Positions 1 to 10,120 of a stretch of DNA of 64,000 bases are shown here, in pieces (within the stretch, counting starts at the first letter, position 1; each line of letters opens with the position of its first letter). Source of the DNA: Tretioscincus oriximinensis (Eukaryota; Chordata; Lepidosauria; Squamata; Gymnophthalmidae); the NCBI GenBank assembly GCA_022410635.1, contig JAJVDF010000302.1:228544-292543 (forward strand), read 5' to 3'. Below the pieces are notes generated by a model that worked only from the letters and a program-made list of their open reading frames with translations, did not search any database and was not told the DNA's origin. Position numbers and translations under genes: made by a program.

Positions 1-136
1 CATTCACTGCTTTGCTGTGGCATTTCACGACATGATGGGTAGCAGAATTTTCCTCTTGCAGTGGCAGCCGCAGAGCAGGAGATTTGTTAGGGCTCATGTA
101 GGTATAAATTTTGGACTGACAAGCAAAGATGTTCTC
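1..136 (-). CDS. KMT5A: KMT5A exon 3 (partial, runs off the window)
   Basis: Read on the minus strand, a TTTACTTTAG acceptor (AG at 138-137) is followed by an open frame starting ENIFACQSKIYTYMSPNK and continuing through LQEENSATHH. This closely matches the N-terminal region of vertebrate KMT5A (SET8/PR-Set7), the enzyme that monomethylates histone H4 lysine 20. It holds QSKIYTYM (about residues 61-68), which fits the family's first PCNA-interacting (PIP-like) motif, and a Ser-Pro site in YMSPNK. Phase 0 joins exon 2 exactly. No donor is visible before the edge, so the exon end and the SET domain are outside the window. It was found by translation around the splice acceptor. Confidence 0.93.
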
Positions 137-1262
137 CTAAAGTAAAAGCAAGCAAGGATATTTAAGAATAATTTTCTCTTATTTAAAAATTGCTGTAAAT
201 TTTATTCTGTGTATTACTGAACAGAAAAATAGAGAAGTTGGTATTTGATGAGCACTAATATCTTCCAAAACGGAGAGTTAGTTTCACAATGATCGAAGTA
301 AGAATAATAAAAACAATTCAAACTAAGCAAATCCAAGGAGTCACAGACCTGATGGTATATTATAGTACTTGGGAATCATATATATTACATTGTTGAACTA
401 CCCTCTGAAATTCTGGTTGGTCAAGTAAGTCCTTGTAATTTGGGAAAATAATCAGGACGATGACCAAGAAAAATGTCAAAATTTAATTTATTCAATATAT
501 GTGATGTCCAACGTTAAATTATTGTAAATTGTTGAGTTTTTCATTAAAGCTTTTCACTTTGTACAATTGGGATTTGGCCGAAGTCTTAAACTAACATGTC
601 TAGTTAGTTTCCGTGACTCACGGAAACACGTTTTTCACTTAGATGCTGTTCTTTCACCCTCTCCCTGTTATTCTGGAAGAATAGTCTGTGGCTGCCCATA
701 GGATAAAGTTCAATGGAAGCTTAAGAAGAGGAGCTTTATAGTTCTTAGATTCTATATCCTTTTGTCAGACTGTCTGTGATGGCACAGATAATGGGGTGTT
801 GATAGCTTTCCATATGAACCTTCATATGAGGACTGTTGTCCTCCAAAGGTGACCAGCATTAAGGTCAATTAATGACCATACAGGTCTGCGTTTTGTGCCT
901 CTGCAAGAGATTTATCCAGGCTGAAACAGAAAGTGGTGCATTGATGGCTAAACAAGGTGAGGTGTGTTGTGTTTGTTGCAAGTCTGGAACAAGCTGCCCT
1001 CAGGGTGAAGAGTCGCTGGGTTTAGAATTTTTCTCCTTAAGGCAGGTCTATATGGGAGGGCTATATTCCAGCCTATACCCAAATGTTTCCCAATAAAAAA
1101 AACATAAGAGACTAAAATAAAACAATTAAGAATGAAACAGTGTCTTCAAATTGTATTACAATAAAACACCACATAAGGAGATATTAAGTTAAATTGGGCG
1201 GGGAAAAAAGGTATCCTAAGAAATGGTATCAGAGGGCTTAAGACAATAATGCAATAATATTT

Positions 1263-1265
<3 letters not shown>

Positions 1266-1304
<39 letters not shown>
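1266..1304. repeat. (TA)n microsatellite
   Basis: Uninterrupted TA dinucleotide run of about 39 bp inside KMT5A intron 2. The tyrosine/isoleucine frame crossing it is not a gene. Confidence 0.95.
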
Positions 1305-1305
<1 letters not shown>

Positions 1306-1439
1306 TAGTTTTATTGAAGAAATGTAAAATAGAATCATTTGTAATAAGCAGGAAACAAAGTATAACTAATCCACGACAGCAACAATATTTTAAACTCTTG
1401 GCCTTAATAAAATCAAGTATAACAGTTTGACAACGGTCA

Positions 1440-1569
1440 GGCCCTGTCCCCACTGAGCCTTATTCTGGGCAGGCATTTGGGGCCTGCCATAGTCTGCACT
1501 AGCATATAGATAAATGGAAGGTTCCCATTTTGAGATATAGTGCAGAATAAGGCTCAGTGAGGGCAGAAC
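1440..1569. mobile_element. Palindromic Harbinger-like MITE, shortened copy
   Basis: Begins GGCCCTGTCCCCACTGAGCC and ends with the complementary GGCTCAGTGAGGGCAG. Central GGGGCCTGCCATAGTCTG is also shared with the full copy at 2546-2725. The left arm is partly deleted. Confidence 0.7.
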
Positions 1570-1649
1570 ATCAGTTCCAAACTGGGCTGGAGTTAATGGA
1601 GTTCCAAACTGAGCCGGATCCATGAAATGAGCAGGCACCCTAACCGATA

Positions 1650-2420
1650 TGGGGTTGAATTAGGGTTGCTTCTGGATTCTTCGCTGACACTTGAAGATTC
1701 AGTGGAAGTGGTGACCAGGAGCGCCTATTTCCAGCTACATCTGGTCTGCCGGTTGTGGCCACTTCTGGATAGGGATGGTCTGGCTACAGTGATCCATGCT
1801 CTGGTAACTTCCTGGTTGGACTATTGCAATGCACTCTATATGGGGCTGCCCTTGAAAACATTTTGGAAGCTGCAGCTGGTGCAGAACGCAGGAGCTAGAC
1901 TGCTGGCCGGTCCGACTAGCCGGACACACATCTTGCCGGTCCTAAAAGAATTGCATGGCTGCCAATATGCTACCAAGCCCAAATCAAGGTATTAACTCTC
2001 ACCTATAAAACCTTACAAATCTTGGGCCCCAAACATCTCAAGGAAGGCCTTCTCCCATATGTGCCTGCCCGTGGCCTTAAGATCTGCAGGGGAGGCCCTC
2101 CTGATTGTACCACCTCCCTCAGTGGCACAGAGAGGGGGAACCCGGAATAGAGCCTTCTCTGTGGCAGCCCCCACGTTATGGAACAGTCTCCCCCTGGAGG
2201 TGCGTCAATCACAGTGCGTCAATCACCATCTCTATGCGCATTCAGAAAACGCTTGAAGATGTGTCTCTTTGGCCTGGTCTTTGGCTGACGAAACTGCTGT
2301 CCCTTCCCTATTTTAGATGTGGCTATTTTTAACATGTTAATTGTGTTTTTATTGTTAACTGACCTGAGACCTTCGGGTATATGGCGGTATAAAAATGTAA
2401 ATAAATAAATAAATAAAAAA
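1650..2420 (+). mobile_element. L2-like LINE, 5'-truncated 3' end
   Basis: Encodes the C-terminal part of a non-LTR reverse transcriptase (HALVTSWLDYCNALYMGLP, then LVQNAGARLL; a shifted frame gives [17 protein letters not shown]), the signature of L2-clade ORF2. Frames are broken by indels, so it is dead. The 3' end has the tail CTGAGACCTTCGGGTATATG followed by (AAAT)n, shared by many other copies here. Confidence 0.8.
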
Positions 2421-2545
2421 GAGACCCATTGATTTAAATCTCTGGAGTTCTGGTTCTCTTTTGGTTCAACGCCACCTGGATTCAAAGCTCCTTCAATTCC
2501 ATGAACAGGTCATTGCTGAGTCCCAAATGCGGTGCTGAACTCTTA

Positions 2546-2725
2546 GGCCCCGTCCCCACTGAGCCTTCTTTTTGGCTATATCTCAGAATAGGAATGTGCC
2601 ATCTACATGCTAGTGTAGGCTATGGCAGGCCCCGAATGGGGCCTGCCACAGCCTACACTGGCATGTGGATGACCAAGCTCTGTACCGAGATATAACCCAG
2701 AATAAGGCTCAGTGGGGACAGGGCC
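2546..2725. mobile_element. Palindromic Harbinger-like MITE, complete copy
   Basis: A 180-bp near-perfect palindrome: the left half starting GGCCCCGTCCCCACTGAGCC is the reverse complement of the right half ending GGCTCAGTGGGGACAGGGCC. It is flanked by direct TTA repeats (2543-2545 and 2726-2728). A 3-bp TWA duplication is the hallmark of PIF/Harbinger transposons. There is no coding capacity, so it would be non-autonomous. Confidence 0.78.
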
Positions 2726-3139
2726 TTAATCTCTCCTTTTTCCCTCCAGAAGAGAAGATGGTAAATGTTGTTTTCATTCCTCCCCTATCTCCATAGCAAT
2801 GAATCGGACTATTTGCTCAATATCAACTGTAGGGCTTTGGACTGCAGCCTTGTCAATGCATCAACTGCTAACATTTTAAAAATAATTTCTCTCTGGTTTT
2901 TCACTTTCCAAATATACCCTTGATGATGGAGTGCAGAACGAGAAAGCTTTAAACGACCAGGCATATATTAACATTTGGAATTTTGGAGCAACAATGAGAT
3001 GTTTTTATACTTCAGTGTTTTATACAAGATAATCACAGGACAAATCACAATATAATAGTTAGAAAAACAGCTAAAATGGAATTGCTGAAAAACAGCGACA
3101 GAGGGAAACTGTTGTTTTATTGCAAGCTACCCATGTGAA

Positions 3140-3208
3140 GAATTGCGGAATCATAATAAGATTCGAGTATAGGGTGGGATACAAGTACAAATGAATAAAT
3201 AAATAAAC
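3140..3208 (+). mobile_element. L2-like LINE/SINE 3' tail
   Basis: Short tail fragment: GATTCGAGTATAGGGTGGG followed by an (AAAT)n run, as at the ends of the L2-like copies. Confidence 0.6.
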
Positions 3209-3345
3209 CCAGTCCAGGGAATAAAATTCTTCCTCTGGAATTTTGGGTCTTTGTTGCCCTGCTGGGGCAAGTCTGCCTCTTTCCCACCTCTTTCCATGTA
3301 TCACCGGGAGGACAGAACAGTCTTGACATGTCAAGCAAGGGTTTA

Positions 3346-3730
3346 ACATAACATAAGAACATAAGAAGAGCCATACTGGATCAGGCCACAGCCCATCAAG
3401 TCCAGCATTCTGTGTCACACAGAGGCCCACCAGATGCACCTGGGCAGCCCGAACAGAGGAAAGCAAAATATGCTCCTGTTCGTGACTCCCTGCAAATGGT
3501 ATTTCAAGAGTCCTGCCTGCTGCTCCATCCGGGAGGCGACATCCAGACAACTATCCTAGTATCCATTTATACCCTTAGTGTCCATAAACCTGTCTAGTCC
3601 TGTCTTGAAACTATCCAAGCTGTTAGCTACCACTACCTCTTCAGGAAGTAAATTCCACAGGCCAATGACCCTCTGGGTGAAAAAATACTTTCCTTTGTCT
3701 GTTCTCACTTTTCTACTCCTTAGGCTACAA
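3346..3730 (-). mobile_element. CR1-like LINE 3' end
   Basis: Starts with the CR1-style octamer tail read in reverse (ACATAAGAACATAAGAAG). On the minus strand it encodes the ORF2 C-terminus [20 protein letters not shown]. The same consensus recurs at 8166-9345, 21254-21622 and 52755-53192. Confidence 0.82.
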
Positions 3731-4026
3731 TGGAGAGCTAACCGCTTTGGAAAGGACATGCTAAACAGAGGTGGTATTCAGGCGTTAGCCTATGGCAATT
3801 TTTCATGAACAGGTTGGACCACTTTCATTTTACAGGTGAGCAACTGAGGCCAGGGGGCGGGGAGAACAGACCCTGAGCAAATGTGCTCTGCAGAAGAGTT
3901 TGGATGAATCCCATCAGGTGGCATTGAAAGTCAATCATTATTGGGAGAATAAACCAAGTAGTGGTTCCTAAATTGTGTTCTGTGGAACGTTTAAGACTTC
4001 ACAAGGTCTCATATAAAGCTTTATCT

Positions 4027-4342
4027 GGCCCTGTCCCCACTGAGACTTATTCTGGGTTGTATCTCGGTACAGAGCTTGGTCATCCACATGCCAGTGTAGG
4101 CTGTGGCAGGCCCCATTCGGGGCCTGCCATAGCCTACACTAGCATGTAGATGGCAGATTCCTATTCTTAGATATAGCCAAGAATAAAGCTGGTTACATCT
4201 GGGTACAGAGCTTGGTCATCCACATGCCAGTGTAGGCTGTGGCAGGCCCCATTCGGGGCCTGCCATAGCCTACACTAGCATGTAGATGGCACATTTCTAT
4301 TCTGGGATATAGCCAAGAAGGCGGCTCAATGGGGACGGGGCC
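4027..4342. mobile_element. Palindromic MITE with internal duplication
   Basis: Opens GGCCCTGTCCCCACTGAG and closes GGGGACGGGGCC, but the segment from TACAGAGCTTGGTCATCC to the central palindrome occurs twice (about 4068 and 4204). The element is therefore about 1.75 units long. TCT flanks both ends (4024-4026, 4343-4345). Confidence 0.75.
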
Positions 4343-4369
4343 TCTGAATTGAAGGGAGGGTTGGAAAGA

Positions 4370-4655
4370 AGATATACGCACCTCTTTTACCTGGCCATTG
4401 GCTGAAGAAACATCATCTCTGTCCCTACTTTTAAATATTGTTTTATATGGTTTTAATTTTGTACTGATGTTTTACTGCTTTGGCTGCCCTGAGACCTTCA
4501 GGTACAGGGTGGGGTATAAGTATAAATAAATAAATAAATAAAAATAAATAAAAATGTTTTATTTTTATTATTTATTATTTTTATTCTTCCATTTCCACCC
4601 TGGGACCATTGGTGAAGGGCAGGTTATAAACCACTACATAAATAAAACAAATTAT
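4370..4655 (+). mobile_element. L2-like LINE 3' tails
   Basis: Two successive tails: CCCTGAGACCTTCAGGTACAG with (AAAT)n to about 4545, then CCTGGGACCATTGGTGAAGG to about 4655. Only non-coding 3' ends remain. Confidence 0.6.
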
Positions 4656-4689
4656 CTGTGGAAGTCAACAATAATAATGACTATGCAAA

Positions 4690-5560
4690 GAAGGGGATTC
4701 CGATCTGCTGGGGGAAGGGGCAGCAGGCAAGGGGGGGGGGCAATTCCAGTGGCCCCTGCCCCCAGTTCACCCGGGGTGGGCTGAGACAGAAGCAGGAAAA
4801 GGACCCCCCCCCCCAGCCCTGCCCATCTGGATTCGAATGCGAGGGGAGGGGGGGGGGCGAAGGGTATCAAAGCAGAAAGGGAGGGGTCCGCCTCGGTGCC
4901 CCCCCCATTCTTCGATGCGGGCCTTTCCGTAGCCCCCCAGCCCTCTTCCGGGTGCCAGCAGGGTCCCACCCCAGGGGCCCGGATCTCCAGGCTGCTGCCC
5001 AGTTGCGCAGCCAGCGATGCGCCCAGGGCGCACGAGAGAAGGCGCGGCGCCCCCAAGGTGTGCCCATCTCCCCGGGGCAGGGGAGGGGAGAGGGGAGAGG
5101 GGGCCGGGTGGGGGAGAAAGCCAAGGGGTCAGGCAGGCGGCCGGGCTTGCCCGATGGCCCTTACCCCGTTCATCCTGGGTCGGCCAGGCCCTCGCTTCTC
5201 CTCGGCGTTGCTCTGCTCGCCTGCGCCCTGCTGCGCCTCGGTCTCTTCGCCGCCGCCGCCGCCTCCTCCTCCTCCTCTCCGGCTGCCCGCCTTGGCTTTG
5301 GACATCTTCCGCCTTCCTGCAGGGGATCGGAGACGGTCAGAGGGCGACGCCGCCGCCGCCCCAGGGACTCAGGCCCCAGGCGCGGCCCCCTCTGGGCGGA
5401 GGAGCCGATCGGCGGCCACGGCCGGCGCCTCCACCATCGCCACCGCTCCGGCCATGTTTGAAGGGTGCGCGGCCAGCCAGCCAGCCAGCCGCCGGCTTGG
5501 TTTGAAGTCTCAGCGGCCGCCAGGCGGAGCCGCCGCCACCTCCGCCGCCAAATGAATGGA
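4690..5560. promoter_or_regulatory. CpG island around KMT5A exon 2
   Basis: Strongly GC- and CpG-rich block centred on KMT5A exon 2, about 5 kb from exon 1, with homopolymer G and C runs (for example 4731-4742 and 4803-4814). The part upstream of the exon on the minus strand (5317-5560) could act as an alternative promoter. It carries a 28-codon upstream ORF (5455 down to 5369, MAGAVAMVEAP at its start) that stops before the exon. Several long open frames cross this block only because it lacks AT-rich stop codons. Confidence 0.6.
5165..5316 (-). CDS. KMT5A: KMT5A exon 2
   Basis: On the minus strand a CCCCTGCAG acceptor leads into GRRKMSKAKAGSR, then a run of nine glycines, an acidic Glu/Gln-rich stretch, and KRGPGRPRMNG before a GTAAGG donor. 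RKMSK near the start and RGPGRPR at the end match the known KMT5A N-terminus; RGPGRPR resembles an AT-hook core. With ten coding bases from exon 1 it gives 54 codons and ends in phase 0. The glycine run comes from a GGA/GGC triplet repeat and replaces the alanine-rich segment of mammalian KMT5A. It sits in a CpG island. Confidence 0.92.
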
Positions 5561-5850
5561 GAGTGAAAGCCAAGAGGCTTCTCCAGGCTCCCCAGGGCGC
5601 CCCCTGCCCAGGGATCCCCACCCAGTTGGGAGCCCAGGAACCCAGCCAGGCCCTTTCCACACGAGGTCTCAGTTTAGATCACCCCGGAATAGAGAACCGG
5701 CTTCCTGCATGCTCGTCCAGAATGAAGGCCTAGTGAAGAAAGGGTATGAGACGCAGTGGCCCCCCAAATACTCCTTGTTTTGGGTTCATCGGGGCCTTTT
5801 CTGCGCTTGTGGACCCAGAAGTCAACAATCACAAACTGCCAACTTCCTGC

Positions 5851-5993
5851 AAAGGGGCTGCAAGCACTTAGAGGCCAACAGGAGGAAAGTGGGTGGCATA
5901 AGCTTTCGTAGACGGGTCTAATTCAAGAGGGGTCTACAAAAGCTGATGCCACCCACATTTCTCCTGTTAGTCTCTAAGTACTATTAACCCCTT
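5851..5993. repeat. Foldback of short SINE-like sequence
   Basis: Arms at about 5851-5914 and 5932-5993 are reverse complements (GTGGGTGGCATAAGCTTTCG against the matching GCTGATGCCACCCAC). The sequence is that of the short interspersed family also seen at 14674-14790 and 40138-40245. Either two copies inserted in opposite orientation or one inverted duplication. Confidence 0.7.
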
Positions 5994-6372
5994 TGCTGGA
6001 CTAATATGGCTAATATGAAATTGATTGCCAGCTCCCGGTTTCTCTACTTCCTGTTTTATGGTTTTAAGTTGTGTTTCTGCCTGCTTTTCTATGCTGTTTT
6101 TTCACTATGACAAGTGCTTATTATAAAAGCTTGGATGACCAGCTTTAGGAAGCTGAACAGAGCCGTTATGCTCTTGGCAGGACCTGCTGGGTAATGTAGT
6201 CTGAGGAGTGGGCAGCCCCTTCTGCCCAGCATGCATGGTACCCTGCCCTGCAGACTATAGTTCCCAGTCTGTACTGCAGCTATCCCTGGGGGGAAGAAAG
6301 CCTCTTTAGTCAATTTGTGGCCAAGTCCTGCCCACAGGAAATATTTTTGCTGCTTACAGGAAGTTGGCTGGG

Positions 6373-6540
6373 GACCTGTCTGTAGATTAATGCTCTAATG
6401 CATCTCTATTACCTGTATGCTGGTAAGATTATGACAGGCGTTATCCTGGAAGTCTACCATAGTCGGCATTAAAATGTAAATAACAGGTCCCTATTTTGGG
6501 ATTTAATCCAGAATATGGCTCAATGCAGAAAGGGCCTTTA
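6373..6540. mobile_element. Divergent palindromic MITE
   Basis: Matches the GGCCCTGTCC family in order but with many substitutions (central TCTACCATAGTCGGCATT, end GCAGAAAGGGCC). An old copy. Confidence 0.55.
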
Positions 6541-6842
6541 AATATTTTTGTCCAGGCATAGGGTGGTTTCGTTGGCATGTGAACTAAGAAACCACCATTG
6601 ATTCATTATAATCCCTTTGGCCAGGGTTCCCTTTAAATAGGGTTTTTTTTAATCAAAAGGTAAAGTGACGTTAAAGGTTGTAAGGAAAAAGCATAATGAT
6701 AAAACTATGCAGATTTTCTTCACATATTCCAAGACAAAAACAATAAACTACATATAATAACAATAAACCCACATAATTTTCTTTCTGCTGCCGCCAAATT
6801 ATTAATAGCAAAATTTTGGAAAAACCTGAACACTTTCAATCT

Positions 6843-7110
6843 ATAAGAACATAAGGAGAGCCATACTGGATTGGGCCAGAGCCCATCTAGTCCAGCATTC
6901 TGTCTCACACAGAGGCCCACCAGATGTACCTGGGCAGTCCAAACAGAGGAAAGCAAAATATGCCCCTGTTCATGACTCCCTGCCTGTTGCTCCATCCCGA
7001 AGGCAACATCCAGACATCCATCCTAGTACCCATTTATATCCTTGGTGTTCATAAACCTGTCTAGTCCTGTCTTGAAGCTATCCAAGCTGTTAGCTACCAC
7101 CACTTCTTCA
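6843..7110 (-). mobile_element. CR1-like LINE 3' end
   Basis: Minus-strand CR1 3' end beginning ATAAGAACATAAGGAGAGCC and reaching the FKTGLDRF-coding part. Lies next to the palindromic MITE at 7133. Confidence 0.78.
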
Positions 7111-7132
7111 ATACAATTGTATTCTTCTCTCT

Positions 7133-7313
7133 GGTCTTGTTCTCACTGAGCCTTATTCAGGGTTATATCTCAATTCAGAACTTGGCCATCCAAATGCCAG
7201 TGTTGGCTATGGCAGGCCCCAATTTGGGGCCTGCCATAGCCTATACTACCACGTAGATAGCAGACTCCTATTCTGAGATATAGCTCAGAATAAAGCTCAA
7301 CGGGAACAGGATC
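7133..7313. mobile_element. Palindromic Harbinger-like MITE
   Basis: A 181-bp copy beginning GGTCTTGTTCTCACTGAGCC and ending GGCTCAACGGGAACAGGATC, with the usual central GGGGCCTGCCATAGCC. Flanked by TCT on both sides (7130-7132, 7314-7316), again a 3-bp duplication. Confidence 0.75.
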
Positions 7314-8165
7314 TCTGAGACTTAGTTCTTACGGAATCTATAACTCGTAAGTCCTAAATAATGCACGGATCAAAACCTGAAGTCCCCTTTTACGACATCC
7401 AGAATCCCCTAATTTAGTCTACAAAATGGAACAAACAAAAATATCTTCCTTTTTCTACAGTTGTTAAAACCTTGAATAGAAATATCGTAGCTATATACCA
7501 GCACGATAGTTGTATAGTTTATAGTCTAAAGTAATATATACTACTGAAAACAATTGTTTTGAGCAGTATACATTAGAAGTACATTAACGTGGTCAACGAT
7601 AGTTTACATGTAATGGTATAAAAGGCTCAAACAAAATGAAAAAAAATGTAACTTTTGATCTATATAACTGTAATTGTTTAACAAAATTAAAAAGCCTTGA
7701 AAATAAATAAAACTAGGCAGGACTCAGAGGTAATTGTATCCAAAGGGACAGAGACTCATGGGAAAATGTTTTTACCATCTGTACTCATCTTAATTTGATG
7801 GTGTTATTAATAGTTTTGAGAACAAATATGAAATTATCATCTTTCAACAGGGTTTTGAATACAGCACCGTTTTGAGACTCCAATTTTTACTCTTTCAGTT
7901 TGTTACTGCTTCATTTCACCATCAATCTTTGGTCCTTTATGCCCAGCCACACTAATTCAGTTTCAGGAGCGCACATAGGCACAAACTGTACTAGATCCAG
8001 TTCTACTTCAGGAAAGCATCTAAGGAACTGTTTCCCACACGCCATTCCAGGCTAACACAGGGCACAGGAGGGCCTGTGTCAGCTCAATGTGGCAAGTGGA
8101 CAGCAGGCCCTTTGAACCTTTTTCTTGAACACGTTTTGCACTATTGTCTTCACGGGACTAGGGCT

Positions 8166-8309
8166 GATTCAGATATGACAAGGGCTTATTATAAAAGCCT
8201 TGAAAGGAGACGTTTGAGGGGTGATCTGATTGAAGTGTACAAAATCATGCATGGGATGGGCAGGGTGAATAAGAGAAAAAATGTTTTCTCTATCACACAA
8301 CACAAGGAT
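8166..8309 (+). mobile_element. CR1-like LINE, left part of split copy
   Basis: Encodes RRRLRGDLIEVYKIMHGMGR then the NVFSITQH segment of CR1 ORF2, interrupted after 8309 by another retrotransposon. Continues at 8933. Confidence 0.8.
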
Positions 8310-8932
8310 AGAAGCCAGTAGGATGGTTAAAGCAGCACTTATGAAAGCTGATTGGGATTGTTTATGGTCGGCAGCTTCCAAGACCTGCTCCCCTGTAAGC
8401 TTTAATTTATGTGTTCATGGGGGGCCCATGGCCGCCTACCTCAGAACATTGATTAACCCGGCCTCAAGACGCGCTATGTCTGTAGCACGTTTTAACATCC
8501 TCCCCTCGGGACAGCTTAGAGGGAGATTTCTAGGAATACCCAAGCATTTGCGTACTTGCACTTGCGATCATATGGTGCAAGACTCCCTATTTCACATCTT
8601 GTTTCAGTGTTCATTACGCTCAAAAACCAGAGAAAAATATCAACAACCTATTTTTTTGCCTAGTATGTCCATACCGGACTTCCAGAAAATTGGGTTTCTT
8701 CTGAACAACCAGGACGAATCCTTTACGGAACAGGTGGCCTTTTTCTTGATTGATCTAATTGATTCCTTGACTACCTGAGTCCATCTGGAATGGTCTATAA
8801 TCTTATTTCGCCGTATTGCCCAGCTGTAACTTCCTTTTGTTGCTTACTCGTGAAAATTTTATATTTGATTTGTTTCTTGCATTGGATGTCTTCCTTCTTT
8901 TTATGCCAATAAAGGCTATGATGATGATGATG
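8310..8932 (+). mobile_element. Non-LTR retrotransposon of another clade nested in CR1
   Basis: A 623-bp insertion flanked by 11-bp repeats AACACAAGGAT (8299-8309) and AACACGAGGAT (8933-8943). It carries an open C-terminal ORF (to the stop at 8776-8778) with a Cys/His cluster, CTCDHMVQDSLFHILFQC, a short 3' UTR with AATAAA and a (GAT)n tail. The tail and Cys-His end differ from the CR1 and L2 copies here; an R4- or RTE-like element is possible but not shown. 5'-truncated, so not autonomous. Confidence 0.7.
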
Positions 8933-9345
8933 AACACGAGGATCAGAGGGCCCTCCTTAAAACTGTTGGGTAGAAAAGTGAGAACAGACAAAGGAAAGTA
9001 TTTTTTCACCCAGAGGGTCATCGGCCTGTGGAATTTACTTCCTGAAGAGGTAGTGGTAGCTAACAGCTTGGATAGTTTCAAGACAGGACTAGACAGGTTT
9101 ATGGACACTAAAGGTATAAATGGATACTAGGATGGATGTCTGGATGTTGCCTCCGGGATGGAGCAACAGGCAGGACTCCTGAGATACCATTTGCAGGGAG
9201 TCACGAACAGGAGCAGCATATTTTGCTTTCCTCTGTTCGGACTGCCCAGGTGCATCTGGTGGGCCTCTGTGTGACACAGAATGCTGGACTTGATGGGCTG
9301 TGGCCTGATCCAGTATGGCTCTTCTTATGTTCTTATGTTCTTAGA
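8933..9345 (+). mobile_element. CR1-like LINE, right part of split copy
   Basis: Continues the CR1 at 8166-8309: [17 protein letters not shown], then the [18 protein letters not shown] block, and ends in repeats of the octamer TTCTTATG at 9321-9343, the tail type characteristic of CR1. Confidence 0.85.
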
Positions 9346-9404
9346 TAAGATTTGAGCTAAATGCACTCTAAACTGGATTAGTGGCAAATCATACTGACCA
9401 GTTC

Positions 9405-9530
9405 ACAAGAATACAAGAGAAGCCCTGCTGTATGGGACCAGACGCACCTGGGGATCTCAAGCAGAAGGCAAACTGTTCTGGACTCCCTGCAAATGGCATG
9501 TCAGGAAGACTGATCATCTGATCCGGATTA
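9405..9530 (-). mobile_element. CR1-like fragment
   Basis: Weak minus-strand similarity to the CR1 3' end (AAGAGAAGCCCTGCTGTATG, then GACTCCCTGCAAATGGCAT). Confidence 0.5.
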
Positions 9531-9989
9531 AGCAGCAACGTACATGTGCACCAGGACCGGTGTGAGCATGGGGCAAAGCTGCTAAGGAATGTGGCTTGTT
9601 GCTTCATTCCAAAGCCAATGCGTTGTGGAGCCTGCTAACAAACCTTCGGGGCCCAGCAATGAGTGGCCCTGCTTGCATCTGCAGCAAAGGCCCCACTTCT
9701 AATGTGGCGCAAGCTGCTGAAATGCAAACCCATCTTGCTACAGCTAATCCAGATCAAGCTAATCCGGCTTCACCAAAACTAATCTACCCCATTACGTACA
9801 TAAATGGCCTTCCGACAGAAACCCTTTTAAAATCCTGCTGTCTCCTGTATCTTTTCAAAAGATCTCAAGACCGACATCCTTCCACCGAGTCTCCATTCTA
9901 TCCCAATATCTCAGGTTCTTCTTTTACCGTTTAAATCCTTTAACTTCTATTAAGCAAAGGGCAAAGGGATTTCCCTGTTCCTCAATCTC

Positions 9990-10120
9990 CAATGTGAGCC
10001 CATGTGAGCGTTTGTGTGTATATCCTGCTCCTGTTTTTAGAGGGATTTTTTTTTATCTTTGTAACCCGCCTTGGGACCTTTGGTGAAAGGCGGGATAAAA
10101 ATTCCGGAATAAACAAAAGA
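9990..10120 (+). mobile_element. L2-like LINE 3' tail
   Basis: Tail motif CCGCCTTGGGACCTTTGGTG followed by AAGGCGGGATAAAAATTCC, directly beside KMT5A exon 1. Confidence 0.6.

Larger units (their letters stand above)
137..5164 (-). other. KMT5A: KMT5A intron 2
   Basis: Intron between exons 2 and 3, with donor GTAAGG (from 5164) and acceptor TAG. Bases 137-1265 show no recognisable repeat or gene. The remainder holds a TA microsatellite, palindromic elements, an L2-like LINE fragment and a CR1 fragment, listed separately. The stretch 2730-3140 shows nothing I can name. Confidence 0.85.

Noticed and set aside
4658..5660. Several long plus- and minus-strand open frames (up to 267 residues) in the exon 2 CpG island
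   Set aside because: They arise from GC-rich DNA lacking stop codons; only the minus-strand 152-bp KMT5A exon 2 has matching homology and splice sites.
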